Shown: positions 45,190 through 56,210 of the stretch, in pieces
How positions within the stretch are numbered: position 1 is the first letter of the stretch
Layout: every line of letters begins with the position of its first letter
Source of the DNA: Pogostemon cablin
Taxonomy: Eukaryota; Streptophyta; Magnoliopsida; Lamiales; Lamiaceae
Assembly (NCBI GenBank): GCA_023678885.1
Contig: CM042985.1
Span: 15,230,465 to 15,294,464 of the forward strand
Length of the DNA: 64,000 bases
Reading direction: 5' to 3'
Program-made: the position numbers and the translations under genes
Notes under the pieces: generated by a model
What the model saw: the letters and a program-made list of their open reading frames with translations, nothing else
Database searches by the model: none
What the model was told of the DNA's origin: nothing

Positions 45190-45911
45190 ATTCTCCGATT
45201 TGGACAATATGTAGCAAAATGTCCAAACCTTGCAGCAACTTTTTGGCTTGTATCATTTGCAGATGGATTCTTCTTTGAAGTAGGAGCACTCCTCCGGTTA
45301 GAAGCACCACCACTTGACGAGAAACGTCCACCGAAATGACTTGAATCTTCTTGGTTGGAGTTGTGAGGAAAAACATCTCGTAGATAATAATCCGGCAAAA
45401 ATTTCCTCCTTAGATCCTTCTTCATTTTGTCCCACGTTCTAATCTTCCGTTTTCCATCACGTGCTCGCTGCTTCTTAAGGTGTTCCCACCATAAGGATGC
45501 ATGTTTCTTCAATTTGATAGCTACAAGTTTTACCTTGTATTCTTCTTGAATATCTTCGAATTCAAAAACTCTTTCAATCGAATTGAGCCAATCAATGAAT
45601 TCGTCGGGATCATTTCTTCCCTCAAAATCTGGAACATCAATATTGAAATCAAAAGATTTCCTACGAACGCTGCTCCTTCGAACCCGTAGACGTCGAGATA
45701 CATTGTCACTTGAGTCGCTATCTCTGTCACCATGAAATGGATTGAAATCCAAATCATCACTTGCAGAACCACCATCTGAACTATGACCCTCAGCATCATG
45801 TTCAAGATGTTTGCCACGCGCAAGGCGTTGCTTGAGTAGTTGCACTTGTCTCCTTAAATCTTCTAACTCAATATCATGAGTTGTCATTGCTAACCAAAGC
45901 TCTGATACCAC
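45060..45911 (-). CDS. gag of element F (283 aa)
   Basis: This Ty3-type gag has an N-terminal coiled-coil-like segment (DIELEDLRRQVQLLKQRL), a Ser/Asp-rich and Arg-rich linker and a capsid domain from about residue 95 (FNIDVPDFEGRNDPDEFIDW, then HASLWWEHLKKQRARDGKRK). The end of the capsid domain appears shortened: FLPDYYLRDVF leads almost directly to a low-complexity tail. The decayed zinc-knuckle region keeps ARFGHFATYCPNRR, and an acidic segment follows. An ATG lies just inside the primer-binding site, which is typical. Confidence 0.8.
   Translation of the reverse strand: MVSELWLAMTTHDIELEDLRRQVQLLKQRLARGKHLEHDAEGHSSDGGSASDDLDFNPFHGDRDSDSSDNVSRRLRVRRSSVRRKSFDFNIDVPDFEGRNDPDEFIDWLNSIERVFEFEDIQEEYKVKLVAIKLKKHASLWWEHLKKQRARDGKRKIRTWDKMKKDLRRKFLPDYYLRDVFPHNSNQEDSSHFGGRFSSSGGASNRRSAPTSKKNPSANDTSQKVAARFGHFATYCPNRRIIVLVEKEQDEVKIVYGKSEDEYEEEEHDESTPIYDEYDEDVD
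45894..45910 (-). promoter_or_regulatory. Primer-binding site of element F
   Basis: On the minus strand it reads TGGTATCAGAGCTTTGG, three bases from the LTR end at 45914; initiator tRNA-Met type. Confidence 0.9.
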
Positions 45912-45913
45912 TT

Positions 45914-46696
45914 TGATACCGGGATTTTAGAGAAGTATGAGGCAACACAAGCACACACTCGGATATAATTCCTCACCTATGGAATCCACCACAAGTTTGG
46001 AATAAACTCGTCGTCTTAAGGAATCCACCGAAAGACTAAGAGGTGCGCTCACCACTCTAGGAATCCACCAAAAGAGTTTAGAGTAAGATACAAGAAGATA
46101 ACATCTTCTAAACAAGCTTAAAAGCTCAAGATACGTTTAATTTTCAAATTGGCTCCTTAAGAGCATACATAGGATAGCCATTATATAGGCATGAATTGGA
46201 ACAACCCTCCAAGTGAGTCAAAGGAAATAAATGAGATTTGAACATTCTCAAGACATAGAAAATATGAACTTAGACTCTAATAAATGTAAGATAATCAAAG
46301 ACTAATAATATGTAGATACCAGGGTTCTTCATGAGGAGACGAACCATCAAAAACCAGCAAAGTTGAAGTTGGTCCAGCAACTTCCGTAAGTTGAGCAGTC
46401 TGCCACACTTCAGTCAAACGGCCATAACTTTCTGTAGGAATATTATTTTTGAGATCCGTAAATTTATTTGAAAACTAGACTTCAAGAGCTTTCCAACCAT
46501 ATAAAGTTTGCACCATAACTCCTTCCCAGTCAAATCAGATTAATTATCAAATTTGACTGACTGTTTGATACCTCCTGCTGAGTTAATGTTGTATAGTTGG
46601 ACCATTTTGTTCAAATGTATTGAGTTTAAGGTCTTCATTAATGGATAGATTTTCCATGTTGCAGACTTCAAATCTTCACCCAAAATTCCCGCGTCA
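45914..46696 (-). repeat. 5' LTR of element F
   Basis: 783 bp, from TGATACCGGG to CCGCGTCA, followed by target duplication tatgg (46697-46701). Confidence 0.95.
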
Positions 46697-46814
46697 TATG
46701 GTTTTCCTGAGCTTTGGAGAAAACATGACTATAATGTTGAGTGCTTATTATATCTATGAATTACACGTGCATAATGCATATTGCGCATAGTCTGATGGAA
46801 TTTCTTTCTGCAGG

Positions 46815-47492
46815 CTGAGTTATTACAAGATAGAGTATGCATGAGTTATTACATGCCCAGAAAGCCTTACAACATCTCAAACTCCATTTCTTTGAGAAGA
46901 AGTTGCATGATACTGGTGAACTTTTGAATGGTATGTCCAGAACAAAAATCCATAATGCAATCTTGTTCGCTCTGGGTTAACCAAATGCTTGTAAATTGTG
47001 TTAGTGGAAAAACTCTTATGCTTCATGATGGTGAATCAGAAAAGAGTACAGATTATTGGCATACTAAGTATGTGGGGTTTATATAATATATATAACCTGC
47101 GCTGGTCCTCTGCACGACGAGTGCTAGCTCAGACACCTGGAGAGGGACCTGCTCCATCCCCAATGGTTTCATCACCTAGTCCAGCACCTTCAATTCCTTT
47201 AGCTCCTACTGAGATTCCAGCTAGTCCTCCATCAGTTCCCTTTTTCTCTGATCTAAAAAGACCCCATTTTGCAGCCCAGTGTCAGTGACCAAACTACTCC
47301 CACTGCTTCTGATATGCATTCCAATCGAAAGACCAGCAAGCAAACTGTTATTATTGTTGTTATTGTAAATGCTTCTGTAATGCTTGCTGTTGTTGCACTG
47401 CTCTTTCTTTTCTGTCGGAGATGCTCAGATTCAAGACGTAAAAATGATGAGAGGCCACTTCTCAGCTTAAGCTTAAGTGACTATTCCATTGG
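46815..47492 (+). pseudogene. Formin exon: extracellular Pro/Ser-rich part and membrane segment
   Basis: An acceptor (ttctttctgcag) precedes 46815. The first 170 bp are frame-broken. A Pro/Ser-rich stretch follows (SPMVSSPSPAPSIPLAPTEI). Then come a hydrophobic segment (TVIIVVIVNASVMLAVVALL) and the conserved juxtamembrane ERPLLSLSLSDYS phrase of class I formins. A gtaaaa donor lies at 47493. A frameshift near 47275 separates the Pro-rich and membrane parts. Confidence 0.75.
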
Positions 47493-47576
47493 TAAAATAC
47501 CTTTTCCATATAGTTTTATATTTACCATCTTGCATCTTCTCATTTGGTTTTAATTATTTGCGTTACAATTTGTATA

Positions 47577-47830
47577 GCCTCTCCACAAATGTCATATGGT
47601 CTAGGAACTTCAGTGAATGAAGAAAAGCTTGGCAATCAGTTATTCAATAACAAATTGAACCATAATACAATTGGCGGAAACTACTACATGGAATCACACT
47701 CGCTAAGCAATTCAAAAATTGATGTGCCAATCAGAAACACTGCCGGGGCTTCTACTGCCTCAGTGGATAACACTTTGGACATGCCACCTAGAATCCTGGG
47801 AAGACCTGGATTACCTCCACTAAAACAACC
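47577..47830 (+). pseudogene. Formin exon, cytoplasmic linker before FH1 (left part)
   Basis: It opens after a tttgtatag acceptor and encodes a Ser/Asn-rich linker ending PRILGRPGLPPLKQP, the entry to FH1. The TRIM-like composite then interrupts it. The last five bases, caacc, are duplicated on the far side. Confidence 0.8.
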
Positions 47831-48201
47831 TGTTGGAAAAATAGAAATATAAAAGATAGAAGGGTGAGTGGTATCAGGTGGAAGGAGTTAGTGGAGTAGG
47901 TAGATAGATTGATAAGTGGGGGACATTGATTGATATATTTGGATAGGTGGTGTGGGGTGATGGAAATTGTATTCCACACACCCACTTTACAATGTATTAT
48001 ACCTATTTATAGATGGTGAGTGGGACTTAATCCCTACTCATACCATTCTAAACTATTCTAGGAGTTTCTGTATCCATTCCTTCCTAATTAAGATACATCA
48101 ATTAATTTTGACAATATCAAGCACATGTCTATTTTAACTTTTCTTAAGAGTTAAGAGTCCATCTCTAGACTCTTCTGGATAAATACGCATCAATTTTATC
48201 A
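47831..48201 (-). repeat. TRIM-like LTR, left unit 3' LTR
   Basis: 371 bp. On the minus strand it starts TGATAAAATTGATGCG after a polypurine tract (aagggggag) and ends TTTTTCCAACA. Confidence 0.8.
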
Positions 48202-49152
48202 CTCCCCCTTGATGCGTATTTGGGTGATTTTGAGCTTATGTTATTTTGAGCCTTGATTTATTTCATTGTGGCTTTTTCTTCATCTTTCACCAGGTCTCTG
48301 TTGCCCAGTTTCGCTGATTGTTTTGTCAACTTTTTAGAAGATCTTCTTGTCTTCCTTCTTCATGTAGTTGTTGCACCTACTTGTTATTCTCCTCATTTAG
48401 TATATTCCAGGCTTCTTTGGATGTCTTTGCTCCACTGATCCTGGGAAATATTGACTCCACCACAACCACCTATAGTATGTAGAACTCCAAGTTGTCTTTC
48501 TCCATGCTTTTGTTTAATTTTCTTTGTCTGTATTAGACAAAGATATTGTGACCGTTGGGACATCATATCCTTTATCAACTGTCTCTTCATTTTGATGGCT
48601 CAAACGTTGTAGCCTTTGTCTGTTCCCAAATGACCTTGAGACATGAAGTATGTCTTCATTTTGATGGCTCAACACTGTAGCCTTTATCTGTGAAGGTTGG
48701 GATCGGATTTCATATGTATTGGATAGAGAGGACATTTTTGGAGGCTTTTGGAATGGTTTGGACAGTAGTTTGCGGAAGCTTATTTTGAACCCAGTTATTG
48801 ATCCAACCGGGCTCTGATACCATGTTGGATTTTTATAAACAATAATAGAAAGTGGGAGTAGGTGGCTTGTGGTTATTGTGCAGAGATGGATCATGGAGGA
48901 GAGAGGGTTGAGATTGATTGAAATAATTTGGAGTGATATGGGAGCAGGTAGGTGATGTGAGATGATGGACAGCAACCCATTTTGTAAATGGGAGTTTAAT
49001 TGTATTCCTCACACATATTACAATGTATGATACAATGGTGAAAGTTGAAGAAAAAAGGCTCAAATAGCCAACAATACAAAAGCTCTACCAAGATCAAGGT
49101 TCGAGATACTATGAGAAAAGCTCGGATCATCCAAATGCGCATCAAGGGGGAG

Positions 49153-49548
49153 TGTTAAAATAGTTGATGCACATTTACTAGAGATTACTTAGTAACTAAG
49201 ATAACAGATTACTTAGTAACTAAGATAAAAGATTACTTAGTAACTAAGAATACTTAGTAATTAAGATAAAAGATTACTTAATAACTAAGAATACTTAGTA
49301 ATTAAGATAAAAGATTACTTAGTAACTAAGAATACTTAGTAACTAAGCATTAACCCCTATAAATAGGTCATTGTATCATACATTGTAAGTGTGTGTGTGT
49401 GAGGAATAACTAATTAAACTCCCATTTACAAAATGGGATGCCTCACATCACCGCCCCACTTATTCAATTCTATGTCAAATCCCTTCTCCATATCTCCAAC
49501 ACTACTAATTCACTCATGCCACACATCATATTATACAAAAATCCAATA
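49153..49548 (+). repeat. TRIM-like LTR, middle copy
   Basis: 396 bp, TGTTAAAATAG to AATCCAATA, followed at once by primer-binding site TGGTATCAGAGC. Contains a ttacttagtaactaag minisatellite. Confidence 0.85.
49190..49350. repeat. Palindrome-rich minisatellite in TRIM-like LTR
   Basis: Units of the form gattacttagtaactaagat repeat about eight times with small changes. The core cttagtaactaag is itself nearly palindromic. The third LTR (50313-50639) lacks this expansion, explaining its shorter length. Confidence 0.8.
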
Positions 49549-50059
49549 TGGTATCAGAGCCCGGTTGGTTCATTAACTGGGTTCAAACTAAGCTTCCACA
49601 TATTACTACCCAAACCAAAGCCTCCAAAAATGTCCTCTCTATCCAATACCTATAAAAACCAATCCCAACCTTCATAGACAAAGGCTACAGTGTTGAGCCA
49701 TCAAAATGAAGACATACTTCATGTCTCAAGGTCATTTGGGAACAGACAAAGGCTACAGGGTTTGAGCCATCAAAATGAAAAGACCGTTGATAAAGGATAC
49801 GATGTCCCAACGGTCACAATATCTTTGTCTAATATAGACAAAGGAAACTAAACAAAAACATGTCCCAATGGACAAAACATCTTTGTCTAATATAGACAAA
49901 GAAAACTAAACAAAAAGAGGAGAAGGACAACTTGGCGATCTACATACAACAGGTGGCTGTGGCAGAATCACTATTTTCCAGGATCAGTGGAGCAAAGACA
50001 TCCAAAGAAGCCTGAGATATACTAAAAGAGGAGTATGACAAGTGGGTGCAACAACAAGA

Positions 50060-50200
50060 TGAAGAAACTGGGCAACAGAGACCTGGTGAAACATGAAGAA
50101 ACTGGGCAACAGAGACCTGGTGGAAGATGAAGAAACTGGGCAACAGAGACCTGGTGAAACATGAAGAAACTAGGCAGCAGAGACCTGGTAAAAGATGAAG
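50060..50200 (+). repeat. 34-bp tandem repeat in TRIM-like internal region
   Basis: Four units containing gaaactgggcaacagagacc, then tggtgaaacatgaa or tggtggaagatgaa. The homologous place in the left unit (48280-48310) has one unit. Confidence 0.8.
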
Positions 50201-50312
50201 AAAAAGCCACTACAGAAATCAAGGCTCAAGACAACACAAAAGCTCTACTAAGACGAAGGTTTGAGATACTACGAGAAAAGCTCGGATCATCCAAAAGTGC
50301 ATCAAGGGGGAG

Positions 50313-50639
50313 TATTAAAATATTGATGCACATTTCTAAAGAATTAAAAAAAGCAACAAGAAGATGCTTAGTTATTAAGAAAGTGAGAAGGATACAGCTG
50401 GATCTTCAACTAGTCAACTACTAGATAATTCTAGCATAAAATAAGAATTGATATGTCGGCTATGTATACGACATTAACTTCTATAAATAGCACAATATGT
50501 ATTATGCATAAAACGTGTGTGAGGAGTAACTAATTAAACTCCCATTTACAAAATGGGATGCCTCACATCACCGCCCCACTTATCTATCCTATGTCTACTC
50601 CCATTATCATTCTATTCTTTTTTTTATAAAAATCTAATA
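50313..50639 (+). repeat. TRIM-like LTR, right terminal copy
   Basis: 327 bp, TATTAAAATATTGATGC to AAATCTAATA, then target duplication caacc. Ends in TA rather than CA. Confidence 0.8.
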
Positions 50640-50913
50640 CAACCTCCGGAAGGACAGAACCTCCTAAACCATCTCTGCACAGTGCAAATATTCCTCCGGC
50701 TCCAGGTGCTGGTGTGCCTCCTCCTCGGCCGCCACCTCTTGGCATGAAACCCCCATAGAATTTACCTCCTGGACCACGTCATCCATCAGTTTCAACTGAA
50801 GAGAGTGAGGCTGGTACTAGTAAAGCTAAACTGAAGCCTTTCTTCTGAGACAAAGTATTGGCCAACCCTGGTCATTCAATGGTTTGGCATCAGATCAAAT
50901 CCGGATCATTCCA
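50640..50913 (+). pseudogene. Formin FH1 and start of FH2
   Basis: After the composite the exon resumes with a one-base loss. It then reads PPKPSLHSANIPPAPGAGVP and PPRPPPLGMKPP, the profilin-binding FH1 Pro tract. A TAG at 50756 interrupts it. The FH2 entry KAKLKPFF is followed by TGA at 50846, where Trp is expected before DKVLANPGHSMVWHQIKSGS. The exon ends at 50913 with a gtaagt donor. The Trp-to-stop change is a single G-to-A. Confidence 0.85.
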
Positions 50914-50963
50914 GTAAGTTTATTTTTTCCCATATGGTTGATCTTCTTAACTATTGTATGGGC

Positions 50964-51474
50964 GAGTTAAATATTTGTTTGGTCCCGTAACTTTTTTTCT
51001 TTTTAATTTTAGTTCCAAAAAAGATATTTGTTTATAATTAGTCCCATAACTTTCATTTTTCTTTAATTTTGGTCCAATTTTTATCGGATTTGCCACTTGT
51101 TGACGAAAACTGACGAGCGATGCTGACGTGGCTAGTCCAATTATTTCTCAACCAACCAAAGATTGATGAAACTTAAGAAGAAGAATGAAGACAACACCAA
51201 AGATTGCAAAAACGTTTATAGTCACCCCATACATAAACATTTTGCAATTTTTGGTGTTATCCTTCTTCTTCTTCTTAAGCTTCATCAATATTTGGCTGGT
51301 TGGACTCGTCATGTCAGCATCACTTGCCAATTTCAGAAACAGGTGGCAAATTCGGCGAAAATTGGACCAAAATTAAAGAAAAATAAAAGTTATGGGACTA
51401 ATTATAAACAAATATCTCTTTTGGGACTAAAATTAAAAAGAAAAAAGTTATGGGACCAAACAAATATTTAACTC
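50964..51474. mobile_element. Mutator-like foldback MITE in formin intron (511 bp)
   Basis: Long terminal inverted repeats start GAGTTAAATATTTGTTTGG and extend for roughly 150 bp or more. The flanks tgtatgggc (50955-50963) and tgcatgggc (51475-51483) are a 9-bp target duplication with one change, characteristic of MULEs. No coding sequence. Confidence 0.8.
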
Positions 51475-51521
51475 TGCATGGGCAAACACAACTAATGAAC
51501 ATATAATGTCTTTACTAACAG

Positions 51522-51724
51522 GTTTAATGAAGAGATGATAGAATCTCTATTCGGTTATGCCTCTCCTGGGAATAATAAGAATGAGGCAAAGAAAGAGTCT
51601 ACATCCCAAGATGTTTTACCCCAGTATATCCAACTAATTGATCCCAAGAAGTCACAAAATATTTCAGTTTTGCTCAAAGATTTAAATGTGACTACAGAAG
51701 AAGTTTGTGATGCGCTAAAAGAAG
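51522..51724 (+). pseudogene. Formin FH2 exon
   Basis: It opens after ctaacag and encodes FNEEMIESLFGYASPG, then PKKSQNISVLLKDLNVTTEE and VCDALKEG, the lasso/linker and early helices of FH2. A gtgatt donor follows. Frame and phase join exactly to the next exon. Confidence 0.9.
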
Positions 51725-52501
51725 GTGATTTTGTTTCTCTAATCCTTCTTAACTTTGTGATATTTGGTAGAGATATGTTTAAATCCCCTGATTAAAGTGA
51801 AGTATTAAATTTTGTAGAAGTATGCTGCATTAAATAACTAACATGTTGATTAGTGAGGGAAATATTTTAAAAAAAATTTGGTATCAAGATCAAATGCTTC
51901 ACATATATCTGGAGTCAAATAAACCATGTTGTAACTCCAAGTTTTCTTAATATTCTGCACTTTTTCAAGATGTAAAATATAGCAATGTGTATCTTGAATT
52001 TCCATATAGTTCAATTTAATTGCTTTGTCTGCCTAAATAATGGCATGATAATCTATATATGACATAGAAGTTTGTATACTGATTATCATAATATTTCATA
52101 AACTTTTCTGGGCTTTCATTCAACATTCATCTTAGTACCTGATGTTTCAGTTGTGACCTGTGGCTTGGAACCAAAAGAAAATTTTAGTTTCTTGTTAACT
52201 TATTTTTTAAAAAAAATCACCTATCAAAGTTGCCATAAATTGGCGTAGGGATTAAAGAGTAATCTACTCAAGAGAAGATTTGAATTACAAAATTTCAAAT
52301 ATAAAGGGGAGTGAGTGCTCTGCTACAAAAATAACAAGTGTTTTGGAATTTAAAATCGTGATTTGTCAGTTTGCTTGATTCTCAAAAAATCGCTATGATC
52401 TAGTGGCGCATTATTTTATAGATGCAGTTTTTTGAAGTAGGGAATTGGGATATTTCTTTGCAGACTGATGCATCATGAGCTAACCCTTTCAAATGAATCA
52501 G

Positions 52502-52737
52502 GTGAAGAGCTTCATCCCGAACATATTCAGACTTTATTGAAAATGGCACCTATAGCTGATGAAGAATTGAAGCTGAGACTCTATAGCGGCGAACTTTCTC
52601 AACTATTTCCTGCAAAGCACTTCCTAAAAGTCTTGGTTGATATTCCATTTGCGTTTAAGAGACTAGAATCTTTGCTTTTCATGTGCACTCTTCAAGAGGA
52701 GACCTCAACATTGAAAGAGTCCTTTGAAGTGTTGGAG
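52502..52737 (+). pseudogene. Formin FH2 exon
   Basis: It encodes EELHPEHIQTLLKMAPIADE through KVLVDIPFAFKRLESLLFMC to SFEVLE, all conserved FH2 core. Acceptor at aatcag and gtaaga donor. This exon is intact. Confidence 0.9.
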
Positions 52738-53585
52738 GTAAGAATGACACAAATCTGGATTGCTAAGTTTTGCAAAATTAATAGTGGAGTGCTGAAATGA
52801 CTCAAAACATGCTTTTTCATAAAGTGAATTGGTGTAGATATATTATCTTTGAAGAACTCAAACGTCTACTGTACTTGTTGTTGTGTGTACAACTCTTGAA
52901 TCCATTAGGTGTTGCCTTGGTGATATAAAGTGCTTTGTTTGTCGATGTGCATATAAGCATGAAATGCTTTTATTTTTTATTTTTATTATTTATTTATAGT
53001 TCGAAGCCTATTAATACTTAGGTAGGGAAATGGGGGAGGGTTTTAACCGCTGTTACTATGGACGATAGTTACCATCTCCCCCACTTAGCATGAGTTATAT
53101 AATCAGGAAGTGGGGGTCATCAAACAATCTCTTATATAATTAAGTTGCAACTTTTATGTATTCGAGTAACATTCTAGTCGGGTTGTGTACTGGCCCTGTC
53201 TATATGTATTTTGGTTTGCCCCCTTGATTAAGCAACTGAATTGATGGACCAAGTAAAGTTAATTGTCTTGACCTTTTCTTAATCAATATTTGATCTCATT
53301 CACTTGTTGAAGCTGATGTTAGGCGATTCTTCGATTTGCATGCAATTTGTCTTCCATCAGGGTGACATCCATGAACTCTTGCAAAAATCTCTGTTATGAT
53401 TAGATATTTAGAGATTTGTAATGCATGTGGGTCTGTGTACTATTTAATGGGCGTCTCTGCACTAGCAATTATATATACAGGATTAACAGAGATATCTTAT
53501 CGTATTGGAGTTCCTCTCTGCTAATAAAATGAGTGTATTTCATATTTAACATTGAAAAAATGTTGCTTTTTGTCCACTTTTTCAG

Positions 53586-53721
53586 GCGAACTGCAAAAAA
53601 GCTGGTTATTTTTCAAACTTCTTGAGGCTGTTCTTAAAACGGGGAATCACATTAACGACAGAACATTCCGAGGTTGTGCGAGAGCATTTGAGCGTGATAC
53701 ACTTCTCAAATTATCAGATGT
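53586..53721 (+). pseudogene. Formin FH2 exon, left part, cut by a solo LTR
   Basis: It encodes [20 protein letters not shown] and [10 protein letters not shown], the FH2 helices before the conserved KGTDGKTT motif. The exon is interrupted inside the Val codon by the LTR at 53722. The start seems shortened by a few residues compared with relatives. Confidence 0.85.
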
Positions 53722-55541
53722 TGTAACACCCATGATTTTTAAATAGTTTATTTAATTTTATATTTTTGGCCCTTTTCTAGAAAGCCCAAGAATAAGCTCA
53801 TCCCTATGACCAGTCTGCCTATTTCTAAACGCGTAGGGAAGATTTGAGGTCCTAATCTAGGAAGAGATTTTCCTCCCAACTACAAATTTATTTTCTCTTC
53901 TCAACCCCTACTTGCCACCCTTCCAAAGGTTTCAAATCAGAATTTATATTCGGTTTTATCAAGTTTAGATACTTTATGCTCAAGTTTTACAAGAATATAA
54001 GTGACGTTTGATTGTTCCTTTTTGACGTTACCATGTATTTAGGCTGCGAGGGAGTTTTGAATCAAGGAGGCTAGTAATCGTTTCCTCACGAGTGATTGAA
54101 GGTGGGGATTTTCTCATCTTATATGTGTTAAATTATTTCATATTTTGATAGTTGAAATTAATTGGAATATTGTTATCACGTATTTGAAAGTATATAAAAT
54201 TGTAAATGCAATATAGGTACGGACTGTAATGGTGCCTTACTATTATATGGGTATGAACTATAATGGTGCCTTACTATTATACGGGAATTGACTATAATGG
54301 TGCCTTACTATTATACGGGGTTGGACTATAGTGGTGCCTTACTATTATCACGGAACGAATCGCGAAGTCGTATCTTTATTTGAATAATGGACCGAAAGGT
54401 ACCTTTTTTACTTGCAGGATTGTATTACAAGTGAAATTTAATATTGCACATGAATTATTTGACTTGTATAAGCATGATTTAGTCCTCACTGAGCTTGTGG
54501 TTGCTCATCCCTATATTTACCCCCTTTCAATTTAGCGTGGCGGTAGCGTACGAGCGGGGGAGTGTTGGCAGGAGGAGACTTAAATAAAGATTTTAATAAA
54601 TTGCAATTTACGGTTTTACTTATGTGTAGGCTGCAAAACTGTTTTTGAAAGTCGAAAGATCGGTTTGAATTAATTGTTCAGTTGGCGTACTTGGTGTTTA
54701 CGGGGTAGTCCTTATGTGTTGGGTGTCGTATGCATAAATAAATAAAGGGTAGTCGAGATTACCACTCCTAATTACAGTCTGTTCTCTAACCTGCTTATAT
54801 ACTGTACTTGGGGTTGAAATAAATTCTGTAGTGCAGTGTCTTGTGTGGAAATGAAATATTGTTAGACATTTAGGAGATAAAGTAAAGGAAAAGTAGGTCA
54901 GTAGTTGTTGGACTTAGTGGGATTTAAGTTTGCTGCTCATAGCATGCATGTTAATATATAATAATCTCTTAATGTGGGTTATTACATATGTCTAATTTAC
55001 CATAAACATAATAATGTGTGGAGATTACAAAGTTTGACTTTGTTACCAATTCTTTGACAGAATAATGGGTTTTGATTTAGTCACATGTTTGCATGTTTTC
55101 GTATAACTTGATGGTGGATAAATTGTATCATTTCCTTTATTCTAATTATTTATTTCAAAAGGGTGGTTTTGTAAAGTCCTGTAAGTTACGTTAAGAAAAA
55201 TAAAATATATGGTCAATTAATATTAGTTTCGAATCTTTAATTAAAATATTTGCCGTGAAAGTTTTTTATATTAGTTTTTGAAAGTTTGGTTGAATTTAAA
55301 ATATTATTGCTTTGAATATTTTGCATAAACTTAAAGGACTAAATTCTTATTTAACTTCTTTTCTTTACTTTGCATTATTTGTTTAAAGTTTGCTAAAACT
55401 CATAGGACTTTGTTCCTTATTAAATATTCTTCTTCTTTGCAATTATTACTTATTTATTTTTTTAAATGTTTTGGTCATGCATATTTAAATTATTTGAAAA
55501 TAGTTTGGAAATCTTTTTATTTTAAAATTTGGTGTGTGACA
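53722..55541 (+). mobile_element. Solo LTR in formin exon (1,820 bp)
   Basis: It begins TGTAACACCCATG and ends GGTGTGTGACA, with gatgt on both sides (53717-53721, 55542-55546). Removing it restores the codons for SDVKGTDGKTT without a gap, which proves insertion into coding sequence. The TGTAACACCC start is common in Ty3/gypsy LTRs; orientation is taken from that. It contains a four-unit tandem repeat. Confidence 0.95.
54224..54355. repeat. 33-bp tandem repeat in solo LTR
   Basis: Four units of (g/t)actataatggtgccttact plus attatacggg-like sequence, about 32-34 bp each. Confidence 0.85.
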
Positions 55542-55546
55542 GATGT

Positions 55547-55885
55547 GAAAGGAACAGATGGTAAAACTACATCACTACACTGTGTTGTTCAATCCGGTCT
55601 AAGGGCATTAAAGCTGCTAGAGTAGCCAAAGACACACAAAGCATCTCTAGCTCCGATAATTTACTTGAGGTATCTAATCATGCCTCGGACAAGCATTTGA
55701 GGAGTCATGGTCTCCATGTCGTCTCCGGTCTGGGAAACGAGCTTGAGAATGTCAAAAGAGCTGCAGTCTTAGACGCTGACAACATAACAGTTAGAGTTAC
55801 CAAGCTTAAAAATGCACCTGAGAAGTTACCAAGTTAAACTCGGATATGAGGAATATACCTGAAGAAAGAAGATTTGTAAGGAAGA
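55547..55885 (+). pseudogene. Formin FH2 exon, right part, frameshifted
   Basis: It continues KGTDGKTTSLHCVVQ. A loss of about eight bases near 55588 then shifts the frame. The FH2 continues in another frame with HASDKHLRSHGLHVVSGLGN and KRAAVLDADNITVRVTKL. The last 104 bp (55782-55885) are repeated at 58345-58448 on the far side of a small gypsy element. Confidence 0.85.
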
Positions 55886-56183
55886 TGATACAACTCAATT
55901 CACTAACCCAATTAAGTTGACCCACATCAAAGCCCAACAAGGATAAGAGCCCATTATTTGGCCCGTGAGAGAGGAATATACCAGAGCATCAAGTTTGTTA
56001 GAGCAGCAGAGCATCGTTTCCACTTTGTTTCTTTTTCATTCTATATATTGTCTGTCAATTTCCGTTATTAGCATTGAAGATTATTGTTAGGCCTTTGTGG
56101 AAATCTCCCTTCCCCCTTCTTCTTTGGAGCTTACACTCGCTCGAAGAGTGGTTATCTTGTTCCGTTAATTTAGTCGTATCATT

Positions 56184-56200
56184 TGGTGCTCTCGTTGAGA
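56184..56200 (+). promoter_or_regulatory. Primer-binding site of element K
   Basis: TGGTGCTCTCGTTGAGA begins two bases after the LTR end. It is complementary to a tRNA 3' end finishing in CCA; the tRNA was not identified. Confidence 0.6.
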
Positions 56201-56210
56201 GAACTCTTCC

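Larger units (their letters stand above)
35027..46696 (-). mobile_element. Element F: internally deleted Ty3/gypsy element with nested element G
   Basis: Two 783-bp LTRs (35027-35809, 45914-46696) are nearly identical and flanked by tatgg on both sides (35022-35026, 46697-46701). A tRNA-Met primer-binding site lies inside the right LTR and a polypurine tract inside the left. The coding strand is minus. gag is at 45060-45911 and a heavily shortened pol at 36145-37599. An internal segment of about 600 bp is duplicated, and element G is inserted in the second copy. Without its RT core it is non-autonomous. Confidence 0.9.
47831..50639. mobile_element. Palindromic TRIM-like copia composite in formin FH1 exon
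   Basis: It is flanked by caacc on both sides (47826-47830, 50640-50644). The left unit is on the minus strand: 3' LTR 47831-48201, polypurine tract 48202-48210, internal region, tRNA-Met primer-binding site 48811-48822 and a 215-bp 5' LTR fragment (48823-49037). The right unit is on the plus strand: internal tail (about 49056-49152), LTR 49153-49548, primer-binding site 49549-49560, internal region and LTR 50313-50639. No protein-coding capacity was seen and internal regions are only 0.6-0.8 kb, hence TRIM-like. Both outer ends are U5 ends. Confidence 0.85.

Noticed and set aside
47544..49063. Minus- and plus-strand frames in the TRIM-like composite (for example 48514-48975)
   Set aside because: They overlap primer-binding sites, LTR boundaries and inverted repeats and have no family features.
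53722..55541. A normal intron between formin exons
   Set aside because: The ends are TG...CA with a perfect 5-bp duplication and break a codon. There is no GT...AG boundary that joins the frame.
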